Shown: one piece after another, positions 18,681 through 27,510 of the stretch
Layout: each line of letters opens with the position of its first letter
Numbering within the stretch: the first letter of the stretch is position 1
Source: Pseudoalteromonas holothuriae
GTDB lineage: Bacteria; Pseudomonadota; Gammaproteobacteria; Enterobacterales; Alteromonadaceae
Assembly (NCBI RefSeq): GCF_945859825.1
Contig: NZ_CAMAPC010000002.1
Span: 434,001-498,000 of the forward strand
Length of the DNA: 64,000 nt
Direction of reading: 5' to 3'
Made by a program: the position numbers and the translations under genes
The notes under the pieces: generated by a model
Told to the model about the DNA's origin: nothing
Databases searched by the model: none
What the model saw: only the letters and a program-made list of their open reading frames with translations

Positions 18681-19109
18681 ATGAATGACAGTCTTCTTAA
18701 GTTAGAAAACCAGCTATGTCACCGGTTGTATATGGCTTCAAATGGTGTAACTAGAAATTACAGACCATTACTCGAAACAATTGGTCTCACTTATCCACAA
18801 TATATTGTGATGATGGCAATGTGGGAGCATGATAAGTTAACGATTGCGCAATTGCTGGATAAAACTGCCATAGATGGAGGCGCCATGACTTTGATCTTAA
18901 AAAAAATGGTTGCTAAGTCGCTGCTAGATATTGTGAAAGATGAACATGACAAGCGTAAAAAATGGGTCTTTTTGACCTGCGAAGGGGCAAAGCTAAAAGA
19001 TGATGCTAAGGCTTTCCCTGAAAGGATACGATGTAGTTTTAAAAGTTTAACTTCACAAGACCTGCAACAATTAACACAGCTATTAGACAAAGTGCTGGTT
19101 GAATTATAA
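18681..19109 (+). CDS. ohrR: OhrR, MarR-family peroxide-sensing repressor
   Basis: A 142-residue MarR-family regulator. The start at 18681 is preferred to one at 18633 because AGAGGTAA lies just upstream and the family sequence begins there (LLKLENQLCHRLYMASN). Cys13 in the first helix is the expected peroxide-reactive cysteine. The winged helix-turn-helix includes LTIAQLLDKTAIDGGAMTLILKKM and the wing KDEHDKRKKWVFLT. Divergent arrangement with ohr and the operator pair supports repression of ohr and autoregulation. Confidence 0.9.
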   Translation: MNDSLLKLENQLCHRLYMASNGVTRNYRPLLETIGLTYPQYIVMMAMWEHDKLTIAQLLDKTAIDGGAMTLILKKMVAKSLLDIVKDEHDKRKKWVFLTCEGAKLKDDAKAFPERIRCSFKSLTSQDLQQLTQLLDKVLVEL

Positions 19110-19350
19110 TCGATTTTGTGAGTTTTAAAGTGTGCATTGATTGTGCTATCTCAATCGTACCTATTTTTTCTTCTAGTTTTATGAACGGAATTTGTCAACT
19201 TGGTATGGCGTAGGTTAATTAATGTTGAATTTAATTTGAATGCTTGGTTTTAATTTTACATACTGACTTTAAAATAACTCTAAAGGTCTTAGGTAGGGAG
19301 CTTTATCTTTGACTTCTTTCATGACAACTGTATAACTGAGAGAGTATGCT

Positions 19351-20406
19351 ATGAAAAAAAGGTATCTTGTGCTAGGCGTATGTCTTGCAGGTTTATTGTT
19401 TTGGTCTCTATTAGATAACGAGGAGTTAGAGAGTAACAGTAAAGGTGTGTATGAGAAGCCGTTGATAGACTCGGATTTAACTGATGTGGTAAAGAGTGTC
19501 GCGCCATTGCCAAAACCACAAAAACATACGGTACATGCTATGGTGCAAATGAGTGGTCAACTTAGTGAAGCAGCAGAACATGTCGCGACTCAATACCAAC
19601 AAGCGCTAAAATATCCACCATACTCTCAACCTTTATCAGCTAATGACGACGACCGTCTAAGGCCAAACTATTTTTACCCCGTTTCAAGTGTGATTGCTGA
19701 TCAGTCAGAACCATTGACCATTAAACTTTCAAAATATCGTTATGTGTATCCAGAAGATATTGTTGTTGAGATAAGTGGCCCTGACGTTAAAAACGTTGAA
19801 CTAAAATTGGTAGATATAGATAACCAGCAAGAATATGCATCTACCCGCTTATTAACTCATCCTTATGAAGCGCGATTTAAAGGTAGTAAGCAACTGCCTA
19901 GAAATCTCCAGCTTATTGCCAGCGCTCAGCTTGAACGAAAGGAGGTGCCTATTATTGCGCAATTTCAGTACATGCAGCCCAGTGCAAAAGTTGTCTCTAT
20001 TTCTGACGTATACCCCAACAATGACAATATGGTCGTTGATGTGCGTTTAGAGGTTATAAATCCGGGTGTATATCGTTTAAGAGCGAACCTATTTGCAGGT
20101 GATCTGCCTTTAGCGCATTTAGTGAGCAAAGAAAAGTTATCACGAGGCACACAAACGATTAAACTTCAGGCACATTGGTCTGTTCTACAACCGACAATTT
20201 CCAATATGCTTTTGTCTGGATTTGTTATTGAGCGCATGTCACCAAGCCCTGACGAACCTAATAGTTATGGCAGTAGTGATATAAAGTTATATGAGATCCA
20301 TGACTTTCCCTATGACAGTTTACAGCAGCTACCTTACCAAGCGAGTTCAAAGGAACTACAGAGCTTAGAGTTTTTACGCCAGCTAGCTAACAGTGGCCAG
20401 CTTTAG
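19351..20406 (+). CDS. Exported hypothetical protein next to a secreted hydrolase
   Basis: A 351-residue protein with an N-terminal signal peptide or anchor (MKKRYLVLGVCLAGLLFWSLLD), then a low-complexity charged stretch and a mostly beta-stranded C-terminal region. The segments VRLEVINPGVYRLRANLFAG and LPLAHLVSKEKL look like Ig-like or C2-type beta-sandwich strands. A DxDDRxRPNYFYP motif near residues 95-105 is notable. I do not recognise a named family. It lies 305 nt before the secreted alpha/beta hydrolase, in the same orientation. An accessory role for that enzyme is possible but is only inferred from proximity. Confidence 0.6.
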   Translation: MKKRYLVLGVCLAGLLFWSLLDNEELESNSKGVYEKPLIDSDLTDVVKSVAPLPKPQKHTVHAMVQMSGQLSEAAEHVATQYQQALKYPPYSQPLSANDDDRLRPNYFYPVSSVIADQSEPLTIKLSKYRYVYPEDIVVEISGPDVKNVELKLVDIDNQQEYASTRLLTHPYEARFKGSKQLPRNLQLIASAQLERKEVPIIAQFQYMQPSAKVVSISDVYPNNDNMVVDVRLEVINPGVYRLRANLFAGDLPLAHLVSKEKLSRGTQTIKLQAHWSVLQPTISNMLLSGFVIERMSPSPDEPNSYGSSDIKLYEIHDFPYDSLQQLPYQASSKELQSLEFLRQLANSGQL

Positions 20407-20711
20407 CTTGTCGGTAACAGAGGTATCTTATTCAATAAGTTAATCAGTTTCATCGTACTTAAGCTAAGGAACACATTAAGTTAAAGTAGAGTTATTAATC
20501 TATTTGTTCTTTATCAAAATAACATGTACTTATCTGATTTTTATACTTAAAGGTGTTTCTAAGAGGAGAATGTTTGTTGTCTAAATCGGGTTTGTTGTAA
20601 ATTTATTGTTGAACTTTGTTTATTTCTTGAACATACTGAGGTCACTCAGTGATACGAGATCTGATGTCTGAGTGTACAAATGAATAATAAATAAATACTC
20701 AGGAGTTTTAC
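20407..20711. other. Intergenic region upstream of the secreted hydrolase
   Basis: No gene seen. It holds ACTGAG-GTCA-CTCAGT (20635-20650), a perfect 6-bp dyad that could be an operator or a weak hairpin. The ribosome binding site AGGAG (20701-20705) precedes the hydrolase start. No clear terminator follows the upstream gene, so read-through is possible. Confidence 0.4.
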
Positions 20712-21788
20712 ATGAACAACAAATTCGGTAAGTTGAGCATCAAATCCCTTGGGAATACCCTAGGGGTGTTTATTTTATGCTTATTAACAAGTTTTACAGC
20801 GCACAGTAATGATTACAAAACGATTCTTATCCATGGTTTTCAGCCATCTCAATTGACTAATCCCAACGGTACAAATGTTATTAGTGATGGTCAATCTTAT
20901 TGGTCATCTTACTGGACAGATAAAGCTGACGAGCGTATCGATTGGCCATCATATGAACGTATTGAAGGCAAGATTGCAACTGATTGGCTATGGCCTAAGT
21001 TAAAACAACTTTCTCAATCAGGTTTGTGTGAGTCTGGTTGTGTATTACTAACACACTCAACTGGCGATTTGGTTGCGCGTTATCTGTTAGATAATCAAGC
21101 AAACTGGCTTGAAAATGCGGGATTGCAACCGCTTAATATTGTTGCAACCTTTGATATTGCAGGCGCAGGTGGAGGTAGTGAGTTAGCAGATACAGCAGTT
21201 AGTGCGCTAATGGGCGGGAATGCCTGGGATGACTTAGTCGAAGCTGCGATATATTTATGGTTAGGCAGCTCTACAGTCGATGCATTGGGCGTGCTGCATG
21301 ACTTAAAAGTTAATAACGCGCGAAAAATAGCACCTTTACCTGATAGCCGAGCACCACGGCTGCGTTTTGTTGCTAATTCAAGTGACTTTTTTGGCATTAC
21401 GGGTGGATTTTTAAAGGGCAGTGATGATGGTGTTGTTGCCTCGCACTCTGCATGTGGTGCCAGCAGGGTCGGAAGGTTTGGTAGTTGTTCGCAACAGATT
21501 GCAATGGATGGGAAAATCAAATCACAAAGTAATGCGGTCACTGGATTTATGCCGTACCACTACCCGTTAATCATGGCTGATGACTATACACATAGTAATA
21601 TCCGTAAAGCTGATAACCAAGGGAAGGTGACAATAGCACAAAACAACATAGATGTAGCAGGGCGTAATGTAGGCTTTCAAACCTATGATAAAAGCACTGG
21701 CTTTTGGATATTCAAAGAGCATTATCGTTATGTGAAAAACTCAGATAGCAAGAGTGTATCTCAGCTTATTGATAGCGTACTGCCTTAG
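20712..21788 (+). CDS. Secreted alpha/beta-hydrolase (lipase/esterase-like)
   Basis: A 358-residue protein with a long signal peptide (residues 1-32, ending FTAHSN). The first beta strand and oxyanion region read YKTILIHGFQPSQ. The nucleophile elbow is THSTGDL (about residue 118), a G-x-S-x-G variant with Thr in the first position. A Gly-rich AGAGGGSELADTA segment follows, and a late Asp/His pair is likely in DGVVASHSAC and PYHYPLI. Four cysteines (two in GLCESGCVL, two in the CGASRVGRFGSC region) suggest disulfides, as expected for an exported enzyme. Probable substrate is a lipid ester, but this is not proven. Followed by a terminator. Confidence 0.75.
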   Translation: MNNKFGKLSIKSLGNTLGVFILCLLTSFTAHSNDYKTILIHGFQPSQLTNPNGTNVISDGQSYWSSYWTDKADERIDWPSYERIEGKIATDWLWPKLKQLSQSGLCESGCVLLTHSTGDLVARYLLDNQANWLENAGLQPLNIVATFDIAGAGGGSELADTAVSALMGGNAWDDLVEAAIYLWLGSSTVDALGVLHDLKVNNARKIAPLPDSRAPRLRFVANSSDFFGITGGFLKGSDDGVVASHSACGASRVGRFGSCSQQIAMDGKIKSQSNAVTGFMPYHYPLIMADDYTHSNIRKADNQGKVTIAQNNIDVAGRNVGFQTYDKSTGFWIFKEHYRYVKNSDSKSVSQLIDSVLP

Positions 21789-21827
21789 TATTTAACATTA
21801 GCTCTAAATATGTAAGTTTACTCAGTT

Positions 21828-21866
21828 AAAGCGACAAAGAGCATACATTTTGCATTGTCGCTTTTT
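21828..21866 (+). terminator. Terminator after the secreted hydrolase gene
   Basis: AAAGCGACAA (21828-21837) pairs with TTGTCGCTTT (21855-21864) across a 17-nt loop, followed by further T. Confidence 0.65.
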
Positions 21867-21889
21867 CATGCAGTCTAAAACAACTATCA

Positions 21890-22210
21890 TACCAATTGCA
21901 TTAAATGAATAGATACTTTGACAGATAAATGGCTTTGTAACTAGGCACAAATTTCGATATGTAGTTATTCTACATGAGTCATTTTTAGTTTATGTCAGTT
22001 GCGAATAATAAAGTAGTGAACCCTTTGGGCAGCGCTATTCGGGCATTTTTTTTACGTTATCACCTGACTTACATAGAATAGCTCTGGATGCAGGTTCTGC
22101 CTTGGGAAAATACCCGAATGACTGTTGAAAAAATACGTAGCAAAGATCAACAGACCTTAGCAAACGCAGGATGTGCATATAATTAGTTTAATACCAAATC
22201 AATTACTCAA
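21890..22210. repeat. Noncoding block with internal inverted repeat, possible interspersed element
   Basis: About 320 bp without a plausible ORF. ATTCGGGCATTTT (22037-22049) is repeated inverted as AAAATACCCGAAT (22107-22119) with one mismatch. The block is framed by two directly oriented ATACCAA words (near 21891 and 22192). Style and position after a terminator resemble the intergenic repeats common in Alteromonadales, but copy number cannot be seen from one window. Confidence 0.35.
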
Positions 22211-22242
22211 GCCTTAAATCTTTCACGGCATACTTTACTATT

Positions 22243-23148
22243 TTAGCTATCTCTGACCAATAAGTTGGAGAACGCTTCACTAATACTGCTAAACCTAAAC
22301 CGATACCCCGATTGTTGCAAACGTTTTGGAATGACCGCCTGACCATAAATTAATAGCTCAGACATTTCACCAAATAATAGCTTTAGGGCTTTCTCAGGCA
22401 TGGGTAAAAATGTTGGCCGACGTAATGCGATGCCCAGTGCTTGGGTAAAATTATCATTGCTCACAGGGGTGGGGGCTGTTGCGTTGAACACGCCATTGAT
22501 CTCGTTATGCTTGAGTAGAAATAAAATGATATGAACCATATCATCGATATGTATCCAAGACATCATTTGTTTGCCGTTGGCAAGTTTGCCACCTAAGCCC
22601 AATTTGAATGGCAATAGCATTTTTTTCAGTGCACCACCATGTTGGCTCAACACAATACCCGTTCGCAAAATACATACGCGAGTTGATGGGCTATGCGCGC
22701 TCATGGCAAGGTCTTCCCACTGTTTGCACAAGCGATGACTAAATTCATCATATGGTTTGTCGTGCTTTTCATCAATGGTTACATCGTTATTTTGGCGACC
22801 ATAATAGCCGATTGCACTACCTGATATAAATGTGTGAGGCGGTGTTTGCGCTTTATCTATCTTCTCTACAATGGCTTGTGTAATATTGAAACGGCTTTGG
22901 CGTATTAGTTGTTTTTGATTGTCTGTCCAGCGTTTTTCTGCGATTGGCTCTCCGGCAAGATTTATAACAACATCTATTTGGTTGAAATCTATCTTATCAA
23001 GACTATTTAAACAATTTACCCGGTTCCTGAATTGCTGCTGTGCTTTTGGTACATTACGCGTCAATATACTGACCTGATGTTTGTTGTATAAAAATCGACA
23101 TAGGTGATCGCCTATTAAGCCAGTAGCGCCTGTAACCAAAATATTCAT
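22243..23148 (-). CDS. yfcH: TIGR01777/YfcH-type NAD-dependent epimerase family protein
   Basis: A 301-residue extended-SDR-like protein with the N-terminal nucleotide-binding motif ILVTGATGLIGDHLCRFL, then VVINLAGEPIAEKRW and ISGSAIGYYG (catalytic Tyr region). The C-terminal DUF1731 portion has GVFNATAPTPVSNDNFTQAL and LPMPEKALKLLFGEMSELLI. All match the YfcH subfamily; the metabolic substrate is not known. Transcribed alone, divergent from the permease at 23281. Confidence 0.88.
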   Translation of the reverse strand: MNILVTGATGLIGDHLCRFLYNKHQVSILTRNVPKAQQQFRNRVNCLNSLDKIDFNQIDVVINLAGEPIAEKRWTDNQKQLIRQSRFNITQAIVEKIDKAQTPPHTFISGSAIGYYGRQNNDVTIDEKHDKPYDEFSHRLCKQWEDLAMSAHSPSTRVCILRTGIVLSQHGGALKKMLLPFKLGLGGKLANGKQMMSWIHIDDMVHIILFLLKHNEINGVFNATAPTPVSNDNFTQALGIALRRPTFLPMPEKALKLLFGEMSELLIYGQAVIPKRLQQSGYRFRFSSISEAFSNLLVRDS

Positions 23149-23280
23149 ATTCGTTTGCTCTGAAGATGTGTTTATATAATCAAGTGTAGGTAATTTACGG
23201 AAAATACTGAATAAAGATCATAACGTTTTATTTTGTATGGTAATCCTTTAAACTCAGCAAAAACTTAGTAAGGAAGTTAT

Positions 23281-24303
23281 GTGTCATCATTATCAGGATT
23301 AAATAAAAGTCTCGTGGTTTTGGCTTCGCTTGTAATCGTATTTGCGGGTGTTAAGCTCGCCAGCGATATTATCGTGCCTTTTATCTTGGCTGCTTTTATC
23401 GCCATTATTTGTAATCCACTTTTAAAGTTTTTTGCGAGGTTTCACATCCCCAAAGGAATAGCGATTATCATTGTGATTTTTCTTGTGCTTGCGATTGGCA
23501 CTAGTATTGCTGGGTTAGTGGGCCAATCGGTTACCGATTTCTCACAGCAGTTACCGAGTTATAGGGAGCAGTTGCAAAGTAAATTTCTTTGGTTAGTCAA
23601 TACTGCAGCGCAATATAATATTTTAATTGATAAACAACAAATTATCTCATTGTTTGACCCAGGGAAAATGATCGATATGGCATCTTCCATGTTGACGGGA
23701 CTTGGCGGGGTAATGGCTAATGTGTTCTTGATCATACTGACAGTGGTTTTTATGTTATTTGAAGCACCTATGATCACTAACAAGGTGCATTTGGCTCTTG
23801 ATGACCCAGAAATGAAAATTAAACAAATTGATCGATTCTTGGAGTCAATTAACTCATATCTTGCTATTAAAACAATGGTTTCTTTGGCTACTGGTATTTG
23901 CGCGTCGTTGTTACTTTGGTTGCTGAATGTTGATTATTTTGTATTGTGGGGCGTGGTTGCCTTTTTATTGAATTATATCCCCAATATCGGTTCTATTATT
24001 GCTGCTATTCCGGCCGTACTGCTTGCGCTTGTTACACATGGCCCTTTGGTCGCAGGTATTGTAGCGATAGGCTACGTAACCATTAATACTGTGATGGGTA
24101 ATATTGTAGAGCCAAAATATATGGGCAGAGGACTTGGGCTATCTGCGCTAGTCGTATTTTTATCTTTAATATTTTGGGGGTGGTTGTTAGGCACAGTCGG
24201 TATGTTGCTGTCAGTTCCTTTGACAATGGTAGTAAAAATAGCGTTAGAAAACAGTGATGATGGTCGTTGGTTAGCGACTATGCTAGGTGGTAGAGACGAG
24301 TAA
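23281..24303 (+). CDS. AI-2E family transporter (PerM/YdiK-like permease)
   Basis: A 340-residue membrane protein with about eight TM segments. GTG start at 23281 follows AAGGAAG; an ATG two bases earlier is out of frame. The central soluble stretch (about residues 75-140) lies between early and late TM groups, and the family signature FLLNYIPNIGSIIAAIPAVLLAL followed by NIVEPKYMGRGLGLSALVVFLSL is complete. Despite the family name, few members export autoinducer-2; others act as ion or small-molecule exporters. No quorum-sensing genes are adjacent. Confidence 0.88.
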   Translation: MSSLSGLNKSLVVLASLVIVFAGVKLASDIIVPFILAAFIAIICNPLLKFFARFHIPKGIAIIIVIFLVLAIGTSIAGLVGQSVTDFSQQLPSYREQLQSKFLWLVNTAAQYNILIDKQQIISLFDPGKMIDMASSMLTGLGGVMANVFLIILTVVFMLFEAPMITNKVHLALDDPEMKIKQIDRFLESINSYLAIKTMVSLATGICASLLLWLLNVDYFVLWGVVAFLLNYIPNIGSIIAAIPAVLLALVTHGPLVAGIVAIGYVTINTVMGNIVEPKYMGRGLGLSALVVFLSLIFWGWLLGTVGMLLSVPLTMVVKIALENSDDGRWLATMLGGRDE

Positions 24304-24307
24304 CTGC

Positions 24308-24718
24308 TTAATAAGGTTGCTGTAAGTCTTCAATATGCCGGTGTAACATGTGTAGTGTACATTTTTTGTATGCTACTGAAGCCTTAATAGAGTTTGGTAA
24401 TGTGTAAAGGTAGCGCCATTTACAGGTATCGTCAGAATACTGCTCATGGTACACAATACTTCTTTTAATAATAGGCATCAATTGGGTGTTACCCGTTTGA
24501 GTTTGAACTTGCTCAATATCGTGCAATAGCTTGTTGATCCAGCTTTGTTGATGCCTGCGCATCATATTAATATTACTGTCTAAGCACTTAATATATATTT
24601 TTGAATCAACAGGATGATAGCTTTCAAGCGAAGAGCAATCCTGTAGTGTGATGTCTGTTGAGCTTGCTTGTGCACATAATGGCAACAAGCAAACTAATGT
24701 AACACTAATTTTTGTCAT
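24308..24718 (-). CDS. Small exported cysteine-containing protein, LprI/DUF1311-like
   Basis: A 136-residue protein with a signal peptide (MTKISVTLVCLLPLCAQAS). The mature part has four cysteines (LQDCSSLES, YIKCLDSN, DTCKWRY, YKKCTLHML) spaced as in lysozyme-inhibitor-like LprI/DUF1311 domains, with long helices between them. The gene overlaps the 3' end of the kinase gene upstream by 14 nt, so it is the last member of the PepSY-regulator-kinase operon. Domain assignment is tentative; a stress- or envelope-related role would fit the operon. Confidence 0.5.
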   Translation of the reverse strand: MTKISVTLVCLLPLCAQASSTDITLQDCSSLESYHPVDSKIYIKCLDSNINMMRRHQQSWINKLLHDIEQVQTQTGNTQLMPIIKRSIVYHEQYSDDTCKWRYLYTLPNSIKASVAYKKCTLHMLHRHIEDLQQPY

Positions 24719-26045
24719 AATTGAATTCGATTAAAAATTTTGCACCTGCAAATTTAGAGCTTCCTATCTCAATATTACCATGGTAAGAATTAACTAAGTC
24801 AGACACAATCGCCATCCCGACGCCGTGTCCTGCTTCGTATGTATCTAAACGACTTCCTCTTTTGAGCAACTCCGAGCGTTGATGTTCAGGTATACCTGGA
24901 CCATCATCCTCTATCTTGAACTGAAGCGTGTTATGTTTATCAAAGCGCACATTAATTTCCACTTGTGTATCACATGCTTTACATGCGTTATCGATAAGAT
25001 TGCCCAAAATTTCCATTAAGTCGGTTTTGTCACCCAAAAATGCAAGTTTGTCATCACATTGAGAATTAAAAATAATCTCCTTACCATGATAGACCTTTTT
25101 CATCGCATTTAAAATTGAGTTGAGGATAGGTTTGATGATTGTCTGTTTTTTCCAAGTGTCAGATGCGCCAGTTGCAGCTCTTTTAAGCTGATGTTCGATC
25201 ATCGCATTAATGCGGTCTAGTTGCTCTTGAGCATCGTGATCTTTGGCTAATTCACTCGATTTAAGTACCGCGAGAGGTGTTTTGAGTGCGTGAGCCAAGT
25301 CACTCAAAGAGGCTCTATAACGTTCCTTCTGGCGCTTTTGTGAATCGAGCAATAAATTTAAGTCTGATTTTATTGTTACTAACTCTTTAGGATAGAGACC
25401 TGTAATTTTTTCTATTTTACCCGCTTCAATGGCCTTGATCTCTTTGTCCAATCGTTGCAATGGTCGGGCATTCCAAATAAACCCAATTGCCATAAGTGCC
25501 GCAATAATTACACCCATAATCATGGTCCAGCTAATTAATGTATTTCTAAATCCGGACATCAATTTTATTAGTGCTTTGTTATCTTTGAGTAAGACAAACT
25601 TAGCTTGCTGAGAATAATCTGCATTCCCTAAAATCACAGTTAAACTCAGTTGCCAAAATTCTCGACCACTGTAGCTAATCAATTTAAAATCAGCGGCACC
25701 AGCTTCATCATCATCAAAAATGGGTGAAAAAGACAAATTAATCGCCGATTCAGAGTACCAGATAAGCTCTTGTCCTTGGTAAATTAACGCAAACGTGTCT
25801 GAGTTTATTCGGTTTAACTCTGGTGCTAAGATTGTACGCGGCATTTCCAATCCGTCTTCTAAGAATTCGACTTCAGAAATTAATGAATATAGATGTGCTT
25901 CAAGCGTTTTTTCAGTCGCTTCTACTAGGGATGCGTGATAAGCACGACCAATTGAAAAAAATAGTGCAGGCAGTGCCACTAAAAGCACAAAGACAAGGAT
26001 AAATCCTTGTCTTATTTTGAGAGAAATTTGAGCTGTTTTTACCAC
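24705..26045 (-). CDS. Sensor histidine kinase, PhoQ-like
   Basis: A 446-residue inner-membrane kinase. TM1 near residues 12-32, a periplasmic sensor domain with a strongly acidic stretch (FDDDEAGAADFKL), TM2 near 170-190 and a HAMP-like linker. The dimerisation box LAHALKTPLAVLKSS has the phospho-accepting His near residue 250, then the N box LGNLIDNACKACD and G boxes IEDDGPGIP and GHGVGMAIV. Acidic periplasmic patches in PhoQ sense divalent cations and cationic peptides, so a similar input is plausible. It overlaps its response regulator gene by 7 nt. Confidence 0.9.
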   Translation of the reverse strand: MVKTAQISLKIRQGFILVFVLLVALPALFFSIGRAYHASLVEATEKTLEAHLYSLISEVEFLEDGLEMPRTILAPELNRINSDTFALIYQGQELIWYSESAINLSFSPIFDDDEAGAADFKLISYSGREFWQLSLTVILGNADYSQQAKFVLLKDNKALIKLMSGFRNTLISWTMIMGVIIAALMAIGFIWNARPLQRLDKEIKAIEAGKIEKITGLYPKELVTIKSDLNLLLDSQKRQKERYRASLSDLAHALKTPLAVLKSSELAKDHDAQEQLDRINAMIEHQLKRAATGASDTWKKQTIIKPILNSILNAMKKVYHGKEIIFNSQCDDKLAFLGDKTDLMEILGNLIDNACKACDTQVEINVRFDKHNTLQFKIEDDGPGIPEHQRSELLKRGSRLDTYEAGHGVGMAIVSDLVNSYHGNIEIGSSKFAGAKFLIEFNYDKN

Positions 26046-26713
26046 TGGGTTTTAAACCTATACCCTCTACCACGCAATGTTTCTACTGGGTTTAAACTAC
26101 CATCGGGGTCGAGTTTTTTACGCAGACGCAATACGAATACTTCGATGACATTTGAATCAAGATCAAAGTCCTGATCGTATATATGCTCTGTTAATTCAGA
26201 TTTAGAAATCACCTTTTGTGGGTTAACCATCATATATTCAAGTACTTTATACTCATATGCAGTCAGTGATAATTCTTGTTCACTCACCCAAACCTGTTGA
26301 GAACGAGTGTGAATTTTAATCGGGCCAATGCAAATTTCTGGGTTCGCTTGACCTGCGCTTCGTCTAATCAGCGCATTACATCTAGCGATCAGTTCTTCTA
26401 CATGAAATGGCTTGGTGAGATAATCATCGGCGCCCGCGTCTAACCCTTCTACTTTGTCTTGCCATCGGTCTCGCGCCGTTAAGATCAAAATTGGGATCTT
26501 AATACCGGCTGCGCGAGCCCGTCTGATTAGTTCAATACCATCTAATTTTGGTAACCCTAAGTCAATCACTGCCATATCAAGTGGGTATTCAGTCAAATGA
26601 AATAATCCAGACTCTCCATCATGACATAAATCAATACTATACTTTTCTTTTTCAAGTGCGCTGCGCAGGTTTTCTGCTAGCTGTATATCGTCTTCGATTA
26701 CTAAAATTCGCAT
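26039..26713 (-). CDS. OmpR/PhoP-family response regulator
   Basis: A 224-residue regulator. The receiver domain has acidic pocket residues Asp8 and Asp9, the phospho-acceptor Asp51 (MAVIDLGLPKLDG) and Lys in DDYLTKPFH. The C-terminal winged helix includes LTAYEYKVLEYMMVNPQKVISKSEL and the DNA-reading LRGRGYRFK. It is the cognate partner of the kinase that overlaps it downstream. Only 2 nt separate it from the PepSY gene. Targets cannot be inferred beyond likely autoregulation. Confidence 0.93.
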   Translation of the reverse strand: MRILVIEDDIQLAENLRSALEKEKYSIDLCHDGESGLFHLTEYPLDMAVIDLGLPKLDGIELIRRARAAGIKIPILILTARDRWQDKVEGLDAGADDYLTKPFHVEELIARCNALIRRSAGQANPEICIGPIKIHTRSQQVWVSEQELSLTAYEYKVLEYMMVNPQKVISKSELTEHIYDQDFDLDSNVIEVFVLRLRKKLDPDGSLNPVETLRGRGYRFKTQW

Positions 26714-26715
26714 TT

Positions 26716-26961
26716 TTAATCCTTTGTGACCGTGCCTGTTTTTTTATCAATAATAATATCGATAACACGGCCATCAGTTTGTAACACTCTGACTATGAAA
26801 CTGTCATTTTGTTCTGTAATTTTGAGCGTTCGCCCTTTATATTCTGCTAGGGCTAGTTCAATGGCTTGTTTTTTATTCACATTTTTGTTTTCGTTTGCTG
26901 CACCTAACACATCAGTGCAGTAGATACAGGCAATAAATAGAAAACAAACTGACAATCGCAT
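26716..26961 (-). CDS. PepSY-domain exported protein
   Basis: A small protein (81 residues from this start) with a signal peptide (MRLSVCFLFIACIYCTDVLGA) and a single PepSY domain (QAIELALAEYKGRTLKITEQ, then DGRVIDIIIDKKTG). The start at 26961 is preferred over an ATG five codons upstream because GGAG sits nine bases before it and overlaps the upstream ATG. PepSY proteins leading a response regulator-kinase operon are a recurrent arrangement and probably tune sensor activity in the periplasm. Confidence 0.85.
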   Translation of the reverse strand: MRLSVCFLFIACIYCTDVLGAANENKNVNKKQAIELALAEYKGRTLKITEQNDSFIVRVLQTDGRVIDIIIDKKTGTVTKD

Positions 26962-27036
26962 TTTACTAAGCTCCATTGTTTGTATTGCTAAACATCTGTC
27001 GCAATCTTATGGTACGTGTAATTAACCAAAACTGAA

Positions 27037-27336
27037 TTATGGCAATACTTTTTTATACGGCTTAACAACGCTATTAGCGTAGACGCCAGCTTCGATATAG
27101 GGATCAGCGTGTGCCCAAGCTTTGGCTTGCTCTAACGATGCAAACTCTGCAATGACTAAGGAGCCACTAAAGCCCGCTTGTCCTGGGTCTTCACTATCTA
27201 TAGCTGGCAATGGCCCTGCGGCAAAGAGGCGGTTTTGTGTTTGTAATTCGGTTAAGCGTGCAAGATGAGCTGGTCTAGTTGCAAGGCGTTTTTCTAAAGA
27301 GTTTTCTACATCAGTAGAATAAATCATATAAAGCAT
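27037..27336 (-). CDS. yciI: YciI family protein
   Basis: A 99-residue protein. The start at 27336 is chosen since the family begins there ([18 protein letters not shown]); an upstream in-frame start would add 18 unrelated residues. The conserved core [25 protein letters not shown] has the family His, and [19 protein letters not shown] and [19 protein letters not shown] match E. coli YciI closely. YciI-like proteins have a ferredoxin-like fold with a putative His/Asp active site; the reaction is unknown. It belongs to the conserved yci-trp neighbourhood. Confidence 0.9.
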   Translation of the reverse strand: MLYMIYSTDVENSLEKRLATRPAHLARLTELQTQNRLFAAGPLPAIDSEDPGQAGFSGSLVIAEFASLEQAKAWAHADPYIEAGVYANSVVKPYKKVLP

Positions 27337-27510
27337 AGTGAGCGATTCATTGTTAGAACAAACAAACGCATATATTAGTCTGCTTTGCATATTAATGTAA
27401 ATCCTTCATGACATTTGTAGAGGGCTTTATCCTTTAAAACTTGAAAAGCCTATATCAAGGCTGGTAGAGTCGCTCGGATATTAAGAAAAAATAATAATAA
27501 GGTTTTTCAC

